Assembly (NCBI GenBank): GCA_043744255.1
Contig: JAYTVA010000001.1
Span: 51,379-115,378, forward strand
DNA: 64,000 nt
Source: UKL13-2 sp043744255
GTDB lineage: Bacteria; Pseudomonadota; Gammaproteobacteria; Burkholderiales; Usitatibacteraceae
Direction of reading: 5' to 3'
Shown: piece after piece, positions 54,401-63,005 of the stretch
Layout: every line of letters starts with the position of its first letter
Numbering within the stretch: position 1 is the stretch's first letter
The notes under the pieces: generated by a model
What the model saw: only the letters and a program-made list of their open reading frames with translations
Told to the model about the DNA's origin: nothing
Databases searched by the model: none
Made by a program: the position numbers and the translations under genes

Positions 54401-57400
54401 GCGATGCCACGACCATCATCCAGCTGCAAACCATCACCTTCCCGCAACCGGCGGATACGGCGCTCGGCGCCGGACCGGTGGCCTTGACGGCCACCGCCAG
54501 TTCAACGCTGACAGTGAGCTACACCAGCAACTCGACGGCGATTTGTATGGTCTCGGGCGCATCGGTGACACTGCTCACAGTAGGTCTCTGCTCAATTACC
54601 GCGAACCAGGCGGGCGACGCGAGCTACGGCGCCGCGCCATCGGTGACCCGAACGTTTAATGTGACGCAATTGACGCAAACGATCACCTTCCCGCAACCGG
54701 CGGATACGGCACTGAACGCCGGACCGGTGAGCCTCACGGCCACGGCCAGTTCAACGCTGACGGTGAGCTATACCAGCAATTCGACGGCGATTTGTATGGT
54801 CTCGGGTGCATCGGTGACGCTAGTCACAGTAGGCCTCTGTTCGATTACCGCGAACCAGGCGGGCGACGCGAGCTACGCCGCCGCGCCATCGGTGACACGG
54901 ACATTTAATGTGTTGGCGAATCCCACTATCACCGCGAACGCTGGAGCCACGCCGCAGAGCGCCACCATCAACACCGCATTCGCCAATGCCTTGGCCGTGA
55001 CCGTGAAAGATGCGGGCAACAATCCGGTGCCGGGCATGAACATAACATTCACCGCACCTGGCGCGGGTGCATCGGGTGTGTTCTCGAACAGTACGGCGAC
55101 CATCACTATCGCCACCAACGCCTCGGGTGTGGCGTCGGCGCCGTTCACGGCCAACGCGACGGCGGGTGGACCGTACAGCGTGACGGCGGCAGCGACCGGC
55201 CTCACATCGGTTAGCTTCTCACTGACCAACCTCGCCGGTGCTGCGGCAGCCATGACGGCCAACGCAGGAACGTCGCCGCAGAGCGCCACCATTAACACTG
55301 CGTTCGCCAACGCCTTGGCGGTGACCGTGAAGGACGCCGGTAACAATCCAGTGCCGGGCGTGAATGTCACATTCACCGCTCCTGGTTCCGGTGCATCGGG
55401 TGTGTTCTCGAACAGTACGGCGACCATCACTATCGCGACCAACGCCGCGGGCGTAGCGTCCGCCCCGTTCACTGCCAATGCGACAGCGGGTGGGCTATAC
55501 AGCGTGACGGCGGCAGCGACCGGCCTCACCACGTTGAACTTCTCACTGAGCAACCTCGCCGGTGCGGCGGCAGCCATGACGGCCAACGCCGGAACGTCGC
55601 CGCAGAGCGCCACCATCAACACTGCGTTCGTCAATGCCTTGGCCGTAACGGTGAAAGATGCGGGCAACAATCCAGTGGCGGGCGTGAACATAACATTCAC
55701 CGCACCTGGCTCGGGTGCATCGGGTGCGTTCTCGAACAGTACGGCGACCATCACTATCGCCACCAACGCCTCGGGTGTGGCGTCGGCTGCGTTCACGGCA
55801 AACGCGACGGCGGGTGGACCGTACAGCGTGACGGCGGCAGCGACCGGCCTCACCACGTTGAACTTCTCGCTGACCAACCTCGCCGGTGCGGCGGCAGCCA
55901 TGACGGCCAACGCCGGAACGTCGCCGCAGAGTGCCACCATCAACACCGCGTTCGCCAATGCCTTGGCCGTAACGGTGAAAGATGCGGGCAACAATCCGGT
56001 GGCGGGTGTGAACATAACATTCACCGCACCTGGCTCGGGTGCGTCGGGCAAGTTCAGCAACTTGACGACGACCATCACGATCCCGACTAATGCCGCGGGC
56101 GTAGCGTCCGCCCCGTTCACTGCCAATGCGACAGCGGGTGGGCCATACAGCGTGACGGCGGCAGCGACCGGCCTCACCACGTTGAACTTCTCACTGACCA
56201 ACCTCGCCGGTGCTGCGGCAGCCATGACGGCCAACGCCGGAACCACGCCGCAGAGCGCCAGCATTAACACGGCGTTCGCCAACCCCTTGGCCGTAACGGT
56301 GAAAGATGCGGGCAACAATCCAGTGGCGGGCGTGAACGTCACATTCACCGCTCCTGGTTCCGGTGCATCGGGTGTGTTCTCGAACAGTACCGTGACCATC
56401 ACTATCGCCACCAATGCCGCGGGTGTGGCGTCGGCTGCGTTCATCGCAAACGCGACGGCGGGTACCCCGTACAGCGTGACGGCGGCAGCGACCGGCCTCA
56501 CCACGTTGAACTTCTCACTCACCAACCTCTCGGGTGCGGCGTTCGCGATGACGGTAAACGCCGGGACGACCCCACAGACCGCCACCATCAACACGGCGTT
56601 CCTCAATCCCCTTGCCGTGACGGTAAAAGACGCGGGTAACAATCCGGTGTCGGGCGTGAACGTGAAATTCACAGCACCGAGCTCGGGTGCGTCGGGTAAG
56701 TTCAGCAACTTGACGACGACGATCACGATTGCGACCAACGCGTCGGGCGTGGCATCGGCTCCGTTCACCGCGAATGGCACGTCGGGTGGACCGTACACCG
56801 TGACCGCCGCAGCGACCGGGCTCTCGACCGTCAATTTCTTGTTGACGAACCGGGCACGCGCGGCGGTATTGAAGGTACCGCAACAGTACCCGACGATCTC
56901 AGCAGCTGTCGCGGCAGCCCTGAACGGCGATACTGTTGCGGTAGATGGCGGAACCTACATCGAGCAGGTGATGATCAATAAGAGCATCAAATTGGTCGGC
57001 GAGCCTGCGGCCGTCATCAAGGCACCTGCGGTCATGACCGGCTCGAAAGCCATCGTGCTGGTGACAGGTGCCGGCGTGTCCGCGAGCATCCGCGATCTGA
57101 CAATCACTGGGCCCGGCGGCGGCGGGTGTGGCAGCATCGGCTCGGGTATTCGCGTCGATGCCGGTGCCAACGCCAGCATTGTGGACAATGACATTCTCGA
57201 CATCCGCGACACGCCATTTAGCGGCTGCCAGAACGGCGTCGGTATCCAGATCGGCAGTGCGGCCGATGCCACCACCGGCACCGCAGTGATTCAGGATAAT
57301 CTGATCACCGGCTATCAAAAGAACGGCATCAGCATCAGCAATGCCGGTTCATCGGCCACCGTTGATGGAAATGATATTCGCGGGGTTGGCGCAACGACAG

Positions 57401-57987
57401 TGATCGCACAGAATGGAATTGTGGTCGCGGCCGGTGCAGTGGCGAACGTCCATGACAACAGTCTTCGCGACATGATTTACTCACCGCAGACGGTGAGCGA
57501 TGCCGGTATTTTGGCTTTCGGTGCGGGCTCGGGAAGCAAGTTTGAAAATAACAAAGTCGACAACACCGACACCGGCATATACCTTTTCAGCACCAACGGT
57601 GCGCTGGTCGCGAACAACCTGTCGACAAACTCGACCTACGACGGCATCGCCATCCAGACCTCCAGCAACAATGTCGTCAAGAACAACCAGGTGGCGCGAA
57701 ACAGTCGAGGCGGCGCAGGATTCGGCGCAGGCGTCGGCTTGTACGATTCGGCCAGCAATACGATCTCCAGCAACAATGCGCATGACAATATTGACGACGG
57801 ATTTTTCGCCGACGCCGGTTCGATAAATAACCTGTTCACAGCGAATGTGTCCACCGTAAATGGCGCGTACGGGTACCGCGACCAGTCAGTGGGGGCGGGC
57901 ACCGCCGGAACGGGAAACACGTACAAGAAAAATTCTGCGGGTGGCAACGCGGCTGGGATCTCGCTGCCTGCCGGGCTGACACCGTAA
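51418..57987 (+). CDS. Giant secreted multidomain repeat protein
   Basis: This 2189-residue protein has a signal peptide (about 1-47, ending AVWA). Three proprotein-convertase P-like domains follow, with HTVGQQDLGFLLVSPSGK and related GNWRLY/GNWKLYMRD motifs (about 75-270, 400-580, 690-890), interleaved with Ig-like Big_3_5 segments. Next are a DUF11-like domain (about 890-1000) and two ~75-residue repeats (TFPQPADTAL). Six near-identical 108-residue Big_1/invasin-like repeats cover 1174-1821, and a parallel beta-helix (about 1825-2189, with YPTISAAVAAALNGDTVAVDGG) closes it. No sortase, autotransporter or PEP-CTERM anchor is visible at the C-terminus. GGAGGAA precedes the ATG. It is likely a surface or released adhesin; any enzymatic activity of the helix is unknown. 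Confidence 0.88.
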   Translation: MANFSLFNRLSVRTQSKRHEDSAARWLGAITCLIGLLGASAPAVWAASSCSPSGTNATATTCTQNTPITTVSVSGGGVPVAGNVYPSIITVPANTLSGTVTKVVVNLNGLSHTVGQQDLGFLLVSPSGKALVFMGGMGDFTNQAAINISFDDVLGTVPLTSCNFSTPLVNGSVYKTRVCDNTFPSLLGGFPADAGNGWAGCTTNLNCPDAKGPAGTSGLLDLTSVFTQETAPNGNWKLYMRDIGQSPGTGTVASWGLTITTSGVATAATTTSISTVNPSTILRTTPGASDPTAITVVVTSTSPVNGGTVAFTDNGSALACAGGNPTVSANAAFCNATFATEGVHNIQATYSGTAGFAPSSTSGNTFVMVNDRSTLSGVTTTGGQFCNNGAITLPGAGTPSIFPSNMYVTATGSPTGGNAFGGVITGLTVSLNNFSHTFGTLASMLLVSPSGKPYMMMANAFQGGNFGPVNLVLSDAGASFIAQSGAASSGTFKPADYNAGTAQDPASYASRNATALLNPLPAPTTGYFFPGGSGLGSATFGTTFGGDSANGNWRLYAINFADGGNVGAVGSWCLNFAINPTAAATTTAVSANPVQVFTTAPTQATTITATVSSTSTPTGSVTFSDNGTALCSNVALAAGIATCNVPSFSTQGNHNITAAYTPTGSFGPSAGVGVVRVDAHAVKTVLSPTSYQYCNPGTITFPGLNNQAGPSSPYPANIIIPDLPGTIQTTAVVYNNFHVNTGAAARDFTSMLVGPSGGNASTIDLMSRVGGIAENFTATVTLSDAAGSLLPSVAFGSGSYRPTSLGGANTYPALSPAGPFPPPPGPFQYAASNGATTLAGVFSSQIGNGTWSLFSQTVGNGTTGAIGSACLTFVVTPPVLAISKSHVGNFTQGTTGNTYTLQVTNNGPGPTGGTAATVIDDTTTSASGLTITAMSGTNWTCNVGSKTCTSADVVVAGSAYPDITVTVSVAANATTPQTNRATVSGGGATATASASDATTIIQLQTITFPQPADTALGAGPVALTATASSTLTVSYTSNSTAICMVSGASVTLLTVGLCSITANQAGDASYGAAPSVTRTFNVTQLTQTITFPQPADTALNAGPVSLTATASSTLTVSYTSNSTAICMVSGASVTLVTVGLCSITANQAGDASYAAAPSVTRTFNVLANPTITANAGATPQSATINTAFANALAVTVKDAGNNPVPGMNITFTAPGAGASGVFSNSTATITIATNASGVASAPFTANATAGGPYSVTAAATGLTSVSFSLTNLAGAAAAMTANAGTSPQSATINTAFANALAVTVKDAGNNPVPGVNVTFTAPGSGASGVFSNSTATITIATNAAGVASAPFTANATAGGLYSVTAAATGLTTLNFSLSNLAGAAAAMTANAGTSPQSATINTAFVNALAVTVKDAGNNPVAGVNITFTAPGSGASGAFSNSTATITIATNASGVASAAFTANATAGGPYSVTAAATGLTTLNFSLTNLAGAAAAMTANAGTSPQSATINTAFANALAVTVKDAGNNPVAGVNITFTAPGSGASGKFSNLTTTITIPTNAAGVASAPFTANATAGGPYSVTAAATGLTTLNFSLTNLAGAAAAMTANAGTTPQSASINTAFANPLAVTVKDAGNNPVAGVNVTFTAPGSGASGVFSNSTVTITIATNAAGVASAAFIANATAGTPYSVTAAATGLTTLNFSLTNLSGAAFAMTVNAGTTPQTATINTAFLNPLAVTVKDAGNNPVSGVNVKFTAPSSGASGKFSNLTTTITIATNASGVASAPFTANGTSGGPYTVTAAATGLSTVNFLLTNRARAAVLKVPQQYPTISAAVAAALNGDTVAVDGGTYIEQVMINKSIKLVGEPAAVIKAPAVMTGSKAIVLVTGAGVSASIRDLTITGPGGGGCGSIGSGIRVDAGANASIVDNDILDIRDTPFSGCQNGVGIQIGSAADATTGTAVIQDNLITGYQKNGISISNAGSSATVDGNDIRGVGATTVIAQNGIVVAAGAVANVHDNSLRDMIYSPQTVSDAGILAFGAGSGSKFENNKVDNTDTGIYLFSTNGALVANNLSTNSTYDGIAIQTSSNNVVKNNQVARNSRGGAGFGAGVGLYDSASNTISSNNAHDNIDDGFFADAGSINNLFTANVSTVNGAYGYRDQSVGAGTAGTGNTYKKNSAGGNAAGISLPAGLTP
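54937..56880 (+). repeat. Six tandem 324-bp repeats inside the giant gene
   Basis: Copies start at 54937, 55261, 55585, 55909, 56233 and 56557, exactly 324 bases (108 codons) apart. Inner copies share long identical runs; the first and last are more diverged. Such arrays change copy number by recombination and are prone to assembly collapse. Confidence 0.95.
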
Positions 57988-57997
57988 ACGGCGCAAA

Positions 57998-58040
57998 GAC
58001 GAGACGGCGACGGTGTGCGTCGCCGTCTCGTCGTTTTTTT
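57998..58040 (+). terminator. Strong terminator after the giant gene
   Basis: Perfect 14-bp stem GACGAGACGGCGAC with GTCGCCGTCTCGTC, 7-base loop, T tract. Confidence 0.96.
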
Positions 58041-58143
58041 CAGAAATGATTACAGGGCGATCTCGCAACGAACGTCACTGGCGGCTCAATCATTTCGGCA
58101 CTGTTCAACCAGAAATGCATCGCCATAAACTGGGCGCAAGCCG

Positions 58144-59424
58144 TTACTTCACCATCGCCCCATAAACCAAATTCGGCAGCAACTGCCGATAGTACGGTCG
58201 CAACCCGGCCGCCTGCGCCATCCACACCACCGCTAATTTTTCTTTTGGGTCGATCCAGAAGTTGGGGCCGCCGAGGCCGTTCCAATCGGCGCTGCCTGCG
58301 CTGCCGAGTGTGACGGAATCACCCAGCTCATTGCGGATTGCAAAACCTAAGCCAAAGCTGTAGCCGGGGCGCGGGCCGGTGATGGGGGTGCCTGCGGGCT
58401 GGCGTGCGCGCATGCCGCTCAGGTGATCGGCGAGCATGAAGTTCACGGTTTTGGGTGAGAGCAGGCGCACGCCATCTAGCTCGCCGCCGTTCAATAGCAT
58501 GTGCAAAAAACGCAGGTAATCGTCAGCGGTGGACAGCGCACCGCCACCACCGGAGCTGCGCACGGGTGCTTGTCGGGTGTCGAAATATTTGTATTTGATT
58601 TTCCACACTGGATCAATTTCAAAACCATCGGCGACGCGATATTGTTTTTCGGCTGCGACCGAGAACGAGGTGTCTTTCATGCTGAGTGGTTTGAAGACGC
58701 GCTCCTGCAAATGCACATCGAGTGATTGCCCTGACACGCGTTCAAGCAGCGCGCCGAGTACGTCGGTGGCGATGCTGTATTCCCATTTTGTGCCGGGCTC
58801 ATTTTGTAGCGGCGCGCCCGCGACTTTTGCTAACCACTCGATGGTTGTGACGTTACCGCCGCCATCAAGGCCAAGTTTTTTGTACTCGTCCTTGACGAGC
58901 GACTTGCCCTCGAATCCATAGGTGAGGCCAGACGTGTGGCGCAATAAATCGTAGACGAGCATTTCGCGGCTGGCCTTCACGGCTTCTAATTTGCTGGTGC
59001 CATCTGGAGACGAGCGCTCCACGCCGAGTTTGAGGGTCTTCAACTCGGGTAGGTAGGTCGATACCGGCTCGCCGAGCAACACGCGACCGTCTTCAATCAT
59101 CATCATCACCGCCACCGAGACAATAGGTTTGGTCATCGAGTAAATGCGAAAGATCGCGTCGCGCGGCATCGCGGTTGGCTTCGCGGGATCGAGTTTGCCG
59201 AGGGCATTGGCGTGGACTAGCTTGCCATTGCGAGCGATCAGCAGCACCGCGCCGGGCAAGCGTGTCGCATCAACGTCGCGTTGGATTGTGGTGGTGATGG
59301 CGTTAAGTTTTAGGGCAGAGAATCCTTCGCGTTGGGCAGTCGCCGCTGACGTATCATCAGCGAGTGATGACGATGTGTGGAATGCGAGATATGCTGCCAA
59401 TAGAAATTCGGGAACTCTATTCAT
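58144..59424 (-). CDS. Serine hydrolase of the beta-lactamase class C/EstB family
   Basis: This 426-residue protein has a signal peptide (about 1-22, ending SLA) and the penicillin-binding fold. The nucleophile motif is SMTK in FRIYSMTKPIVSV, and the YSI at EYSIATDVLGALLE stands where YxN usually lies. Family members are esterases, DD-peptidases or transpeptidase-like enzymes; true beta-lactamase activity is not implied. It is convergent with the giant repeat gene and monocistronic. Confidence 0.88.
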   Translation of the reverse strand: MNRVPEFLLAAYLAFHTSSSLADDTSAATAQREGFSALKLNAITTTIQRDVDATRLPGAVLLIARNGKLVHANALGKLDPAKPTAMPRDAIFRIYSMTKPIVSVAVMMMIEDGRVLLGEPVSTYLPELKTLKLGVERSSPDGTSKLEAVKASREMLVYDLLRHTSGLTYGFEGKSLVKDEYKKLGLDGGGNVTTIEWLAKVAGAPLQNEPGTKWEYSIATDVLGALLERVSGQSLDVHLQERVFKPLSMKDTSFSVAAEKQYRVADGFEIDPVWKIKYKYFDTRQAPVRSSGGGGALSTADDYLRFLHMLLNGGELDGVRLLSPKTVNFMLADHLSGMRARQPAGTPITGPRPGYSFGLGFAIRNELGDSVTLGSAGSADWNGLGGPNFWIDPKEKLAVVWMAQAAGLRPYYRQLLPNLVYGAMVK

Positions 59425-59519
59425 GGGAGAACCATTAGATTTGTAGATGCCAGATTATGCGAGTGCTCAGAGAAAAACAAAACATGGGAAAAACGAAATG
59501 AACGCGCATGGATGAGTGT

Positions 59520-59770
59520 GGCCGTGGGCACGCTTTGCTTTGCCCACCCTACAAGATTCGTGACGCTCTCCCGAACTGTCATTCTGAGCCACGCTTTTTG
59601 GCGAAGAATCTCATCGGGTCATTGCTAGGCGTTACCAATTTTGACGGATGAGATTCCTCGTCGCGGTAGTGCTGCTCCTCAGAATGACAACGTTTGTGGG
59701 TAACAAACAGCGCGCCCAATCCAGCGCTGGAGTAGGGTGGGCAAAGCGTAGCGTGCCCACGAGAATGCAC
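59520..59770. repeat. Intergenic palindromic repeat (GTCATTCTGAG family)
   Basis: CTTTGCCCACCCTAC, ACTGTCATTCTGAGC and GCGAAGAATCTCATC on the left are mirrored by GATGAGATTCCTCG, CTCAGAATGACAA and GTAGGGTGGGCAAAG on the right. It is related to 36150-36330. Most of the 59425-59933 gap is this element, and no gene is supported there. Confidence 0.85.
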
Positions 59771-59933
59771 GCCGCAGCGACGCCAAGCTGGGTTCAAGCC
59801 GCAGATCGCACGGTGAGTAATCGCTGTTGATTTCCCCGCAAGAGAAGAACAAAATTAATCATTCTAGGTTTGGCATACCACGTCAAACACCGCGCCCCTA
59901 TTGGTTTTCCAACCGATTGTTGAAGGAAACATA

Positions 59934-60011
59934 ATGCGTCCTGCGACAATTTTTTGGTGGTTTGAACCCAAAGCGGAAGTCAACTTGCAGCGCGCCTGGG
60001 CGCACAATTAA
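59934..60011 (+). CDS. Small ORF (25 residues) before the ThiS/MoaD-like gene
   Basis: A 25-codon frame begins at an ATG with AAGGAAAC 4 bases upstream, a better ribosome-binding site than that of the following GTG. It encodes MRPATIFWWFEP followed by a charged half ending WAHN. It stops 3 bases before the next gene, so it may act by translational coupling as a leader peptide, or be a genuine small protein. I do not recognise it. Confidence 0.4.
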   Translation: MRPATIFWWFEPKAEVNLQRAWAHN

Positions 60012-60014
60012 TCC

Positions 60015-60284
60015 GTGGCCACCATCACCTTCACCCAACAACTCGCGCGCTTCACCGAGATACCCGAAGTGACGACGAACGCGACCACGTTACGCCACGC
60101 GCTTGACGACGCGTTCGCGGTCAACCCGCGCCTTCGCGGCTACGTGTTGGACGATCAAGCGCATCTTCGCAAACACGTCGTGGTGTTCATCGACGGTGAG
60201 CGCGTGCGTGATCGCGCATCACTCGACGACCCCATCACGCCGACGAGCACCATCCACTTTTTGCAAGCACTTTCAGGAGGCTGA
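60015..60284 (+). CDS. ThiS/MoaD-like ubiquitin-fold protein
   Basis: This 89-residue beta-grasp protein ends in the diglycine LQALSGG, the group activated in sulfur carriers such as ThiS and MoaD. The start is GTG with no clear ribosome-binding site except coupling to the small ORF. No E1-like activator or MoaE partner is nearby. Its end overlaps functionally with the next gene: the AGGAGG coding the final Gly-Gly is also that gene's ribosome-binding site. A pairing of a MoaD-like protein with a BNR-type propeller is known from other bacteria, with unknown function. Confidence 0.85.
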   Translation: MATITFTQQLARFTEIPEVTTNATTLRHALDDAFAVNPRLRGYVLDDQAHLRKHVVVFIDGERVRDRASLDDPITPTSTIHFLQALSGG

Positions 60285-60286
60285 AT

Positions 60287-61369
60287 ATGAATTACAGAGC
60301 TTGGCTATCGACCCGCAAGGGCTTGTTTGAACTGCGTCGCGATGCGCTTGCATGGCAAATTCACGACGTGCATTTTTTAGGTGAGCCCGTCACGATGACG
60401 ATGGTGGATGCGCGCGACGGCACGGTCTACGCCGCACTCAACCTCGGACACTTCGGCGTGAAGCTGCACCGGCGTGTTGGCGACGCGTGGCAGGAAATCG
60501 CGGTGCCGGTGTATCCCGAACAACCTACTGAAACCAAAGAAGAATTCGCATGGAAGCTGCAAGTGATCTGGTCGCTTGCGGCGGGCGGGCAGGACGAGCC
60601 CGGCGTGTTGTGGGCAGGCACCTTGCCCGGTGGATTATTCCGTTCGCGCGATCGCGGCGACTCGTGGGAATTGATGCGCGCGCTGTGGGACAAGCCCGAG
60701 CGGCGCGAATGGATGGGCGGGGGCAACGACGCGCCGGGCATTCACTCGATCTGCGTTGATCCGCGCGATGGACGGCACGTGCTGGTTGCGGTCTCGTGCG
60801 GCGGCGCGTGGCGCACGCGCGACGGCGGCGTGACGTGGGCGTTGGCCGGCACTGGCATGCGCGCGGTCTACATGCCGCCCGAGCGCGCGTCCGATCCCGC
60901 CATCCAAGACCCGCATCTCGTGGCGATGTGCCATGCCGCGCCCGACACCATGTGGTGCCAACATCACAACGACATGCTCGTGAGCACCGATGCGGCCGCG
61001 CATTGGCGCATCCTTGAAAACGTTCCGCAATCCAACTTCGGCTTCACCGTCGCCGCCCACCCGACCGACCCAAACACCGCGTGGTTCGTGCCTCTTCAGG
61101 CAGATCAGCGGCGCTTGCCGGTCAACGCGGCGTTATCGGTGACGCGCACGCGCGACGGTGGCAACACGTTTGAGGTGTTGCGCAATGGCTTGCCGCAACA
61201 ACATTGCTACGACATGATTTACCGTCACGGCTTGGCAGTCGCGGACGATGGCCGCACGTTGTTGATTGGCTCGACCACTGGCGGCGCGTGGATTTCGGAG
61301 AACGCGGGTGATGAGTGGAAGACGGTATCGACTTCATTGCCGATGATTGTGGCGGTTTGTTTTGGGTAG
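60287..61369 (+). CDS. BNR/Asp-box beta-propeller protein (sialidase-like fold)
   Basis: This 360-residue protein has repeated Asp-box-like motifs (SRDRGDSWELM, TRDGGVTWALAG, TRDGGNTFEVL, SENAGDEWKTV) spaced as blades of a propeller. No signal peptide is seen, so it is probably cytoplasmic. Sialidase activity is not supported because the catalytic Arg triad and Tyr/Glu cannot be assigned. It starts 2 bases after the MoaD-like stop. Confidence 0.87.
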   Translation: MNYRAWLSTRKGLFELRRDALAWQIHDVHFLGEPVTMTMVDARDGTVYAALNLGHFGVKLHRRVGDAWQEIAVPVYPEQPTETKEEFAWKLQVIWSLAAGGQDEPGVLWAGTLPGGLFRSRDRGDSWELMRALWDKPERREWMGGGNDAPGIHSICVDPRDGRHVLVAVSCGGAWRTRDGGVTWALAGTGMRAVYMPPERASDPAIQDPHLVAMCHAAPDTMWCQHHNDMLVSTDAAAHWRILENVPQSNFGFTVAAHPTDPNTAWFVPLQADQRRLPVNAALSVTRTRDGGNTFEVLRNGLPQQHCYDMIYRHGLAVADDGRTLLIGSTTGGAWISENAGDEWKTVSTSLPMIVAVCFG

Positions 61370-61421
61370 GGATTGGTTGTTGGCAATGCGCGCCGCAGCG
61401 CCTGTCCTGCACGCCAAAATA

Positions 61422-61545
61422 AAAACTTGTCATTCCGAGCGAGCACGCAGTGCGACGAGGAATCTGCTTCTTCGTAGGGAGCCGCCATAAAACAGCAGAT
61501 TCCTCGTCGCGCTACGCGCTCGCTCGGATGACAAAAATTTTGTTG
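61422..61545. repeat. Intergenic palindromic repeat (GTCATTCCGAG family)
   Basis: TTGTCATTCCGAGCGAGC and GAGGAATCTGCTTC on the left pair with CAGATTCCTCGTCGCG and GCTCGCTCGGATGACAA on the right. A degraded half seems to remain near 63673-63755. It fills much of the gap 61370-61694. Confidence 0.85.
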
Positions 61546-61694
61546 GGCGCGCACCGCCACCAAAACTCATCACTTGCAACCCCGCACAATTCTTGTTGTA
61601 ATGAAAAAACGCGCTTCGTTTGCCGGGCGCTTGTTTGCGGCAAGCACACAGGAGGTTTACCAGTCGTCCATACATTTACCCGGGAGAGGTTGTT

Positions 61695-63005
61695 ATGAAA
61701 CCGATCGAACGAATGAAAGAGCTGGTTGTTGCGTCACGCAAGGAACTTCAAGGATCAGGGTCCGCCACACATAGTGCGAAGCGACGAACGTTCCTTCGCG
61801 ATTCGGTCGCGATGGCGGGCAGCGCGGGTGCGTTAGGGTTAGCAGCGCACGCTGCACCGCTCGCGGTTCCTGAGTCCAACAAGCAGTTTGGCAGGCCATT
61901 GCCGCCTGAAGAATACGGACTCCCGTCCAAATTCGAAGCCAGCGTCAAACGCAAACGCAGCGATGTGCTGGTCAATCGGCAAAATTTTTCTGACTGGAGC
62001 ATGACGCCGCTGCAATCCACGCCCGGCATCATCACGCCCAACGGTCTCTTCTACGAGCGCCACCACAACGGCGTACCCGACATCAATCCCGATACGCATG
62101 TGTTGGCGATTCACGGCTTGGTCAAGCAGCCGCTGCAGTTTTCAATGTCGGATCTGATGCGCTACCCGGCGGTCTCTAAGTTTTATTTCATGGAGTGCTC
62201 GGGCAACGGGCTGACGGATTGGCTGAAGCCTGCCTCGAAAACGGTTCAGCAAACGCACGGCTTGTTGTCGTGTGCGCAATGGACGGGCATTCCGGTTTCC
62301 ACGCTGCTTGATGAAGCCGGTTTGCTGCCCGAAGTGAAGTGGCTAGTCGCCGAAGGTGCCGATGGATCGGGGCATTTGCGCAGTATGCCGCTCGAAAAAA
62401 TGATGGACGATTGCATGATTGTGTACGCCATGAACGGCGAAATGTTGCGACCAGAAAATGGCTATCCGTTGCGCTTGTTAGTGCCTGGTTGGGAAGGCAA
62501 CGTGTGCGTGAAGTGGCTGCGCCGCATCAAGGCGGGCACCGAGCCGTGGCATGTGCGTGGCGAAACGGCGCGCTACACCGATCCGATGCCCAACGGCATG
62601 TGGCGCAAATTCAGTTTCATCATGGAAGCGAAATCGGTCATCACGCGCCCATCGGGCACCATGAAAATCCAACCCGGCTTCAATGAAATTCAGGGCTTCG
62701 CATGGTCAGGCAACGGCAAAATCAAAGCAGTCGATGTGACCGTCGATGGCGGCAAGACATGGCAGGAAGCGCTTCTCGAAGACCCGGTGATTGATAAATG
62801 CCTCACGCGATTTAGATTCAATTGGAAGTGGCAAGGTGGGCCGGCAGTGATCGCCAGCCGCGCCGTCGATAGCACCGGCTACGTGCAACCGACGGTGGAA
62901 GACATCAAAAAATCGCGCGCCATCACCGGCTTCGTGCAACACCACAACGGTATTTTTCCGTGGAACGTGAACGCGAATGGCGAGGTGTCCAATGGCATCG
63001 GCTAA
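61695..63005 (+). CDS. soxC: SoxC-like sulfite dehydrogenase molybdenum subunit
   Basis: This 436-residue periplasmic enzyme of the sulfite oxidase family has a Tat signal (RR at 30-31, RRTFLRDSVAMAGSAG). It has a molybdopterin domain with the Mo-ligand Cys168 in YFMECSGNG, and a C-terminal dimerisation domain (about 310-430, IQGFAWSGNGKIKAVDV). SoxC oxidises sulfur in the Sox complex, and SoxC-like or SorA proteins oxidise sulfite to sulfate. No soxXYZAB is nearby, which favours sulfite dehydrogenase. GGGAGAGG precedes the ATG at 61695; an in-frame start at 61620 is less likely. It overlaps the cytochrome gene. Confidence 0.88.
   Translation: MKPIERMKELVVASRKELQGSGSATHSAKRRTFLRDSVAMAGSAGALGLAAHAAPLAVPESNKQFGRPLPPEEYGLPSKFEASVKRKRSDVLVNRQNFSDWSMTPLQSTPGIITPNGLFYERHHNGVPDINPDTHVLAIHGLVKQPLQFSMSDLMRYPAVSKFYFMECSGNGLTDWLKPASKTVQQTHGLLSCAQWTGIPVSTLLDEAGLLPEVKWLVAEGADGSGHLRSMPLEKMMDDCMIVYAMNGEMLRPENGYPLRLLVPGWEGNVCVKWLRRIKAGTEPWHVRGETARYTDPMPNGMWRKFSFIMEAKSVITRPSGTMKIQPGFNEIQGFAWSGNGKIKAVDVTVDGGKTWQEALLEDPVIDKCLTRFRFNWKWQGGPAVIASRAVDSTGYVQPTVEDIKKSRAITGFVQHHNGIFPWNVNANGEVSNGIG

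Noticed and set aside
54873..56834. 653-codon open frame on the minus strand
   Set aside because: It is the complement of the 324-bp repeat array, stays open only because the repeats lack reverse stops, and has no ribosome-binding site or recognisable domain.
54937..56880. Regular repeats as a CRISPR array
   Set aside because: The unit is 324 bases, fully coding and without spacers.
60287..61369. Calling the propeller protein a sialidase
   Set aside because: Asp boxes are present, but the catalytic arginines and Tyr/Glu pair cannot be assigned and there is no signal peptide.
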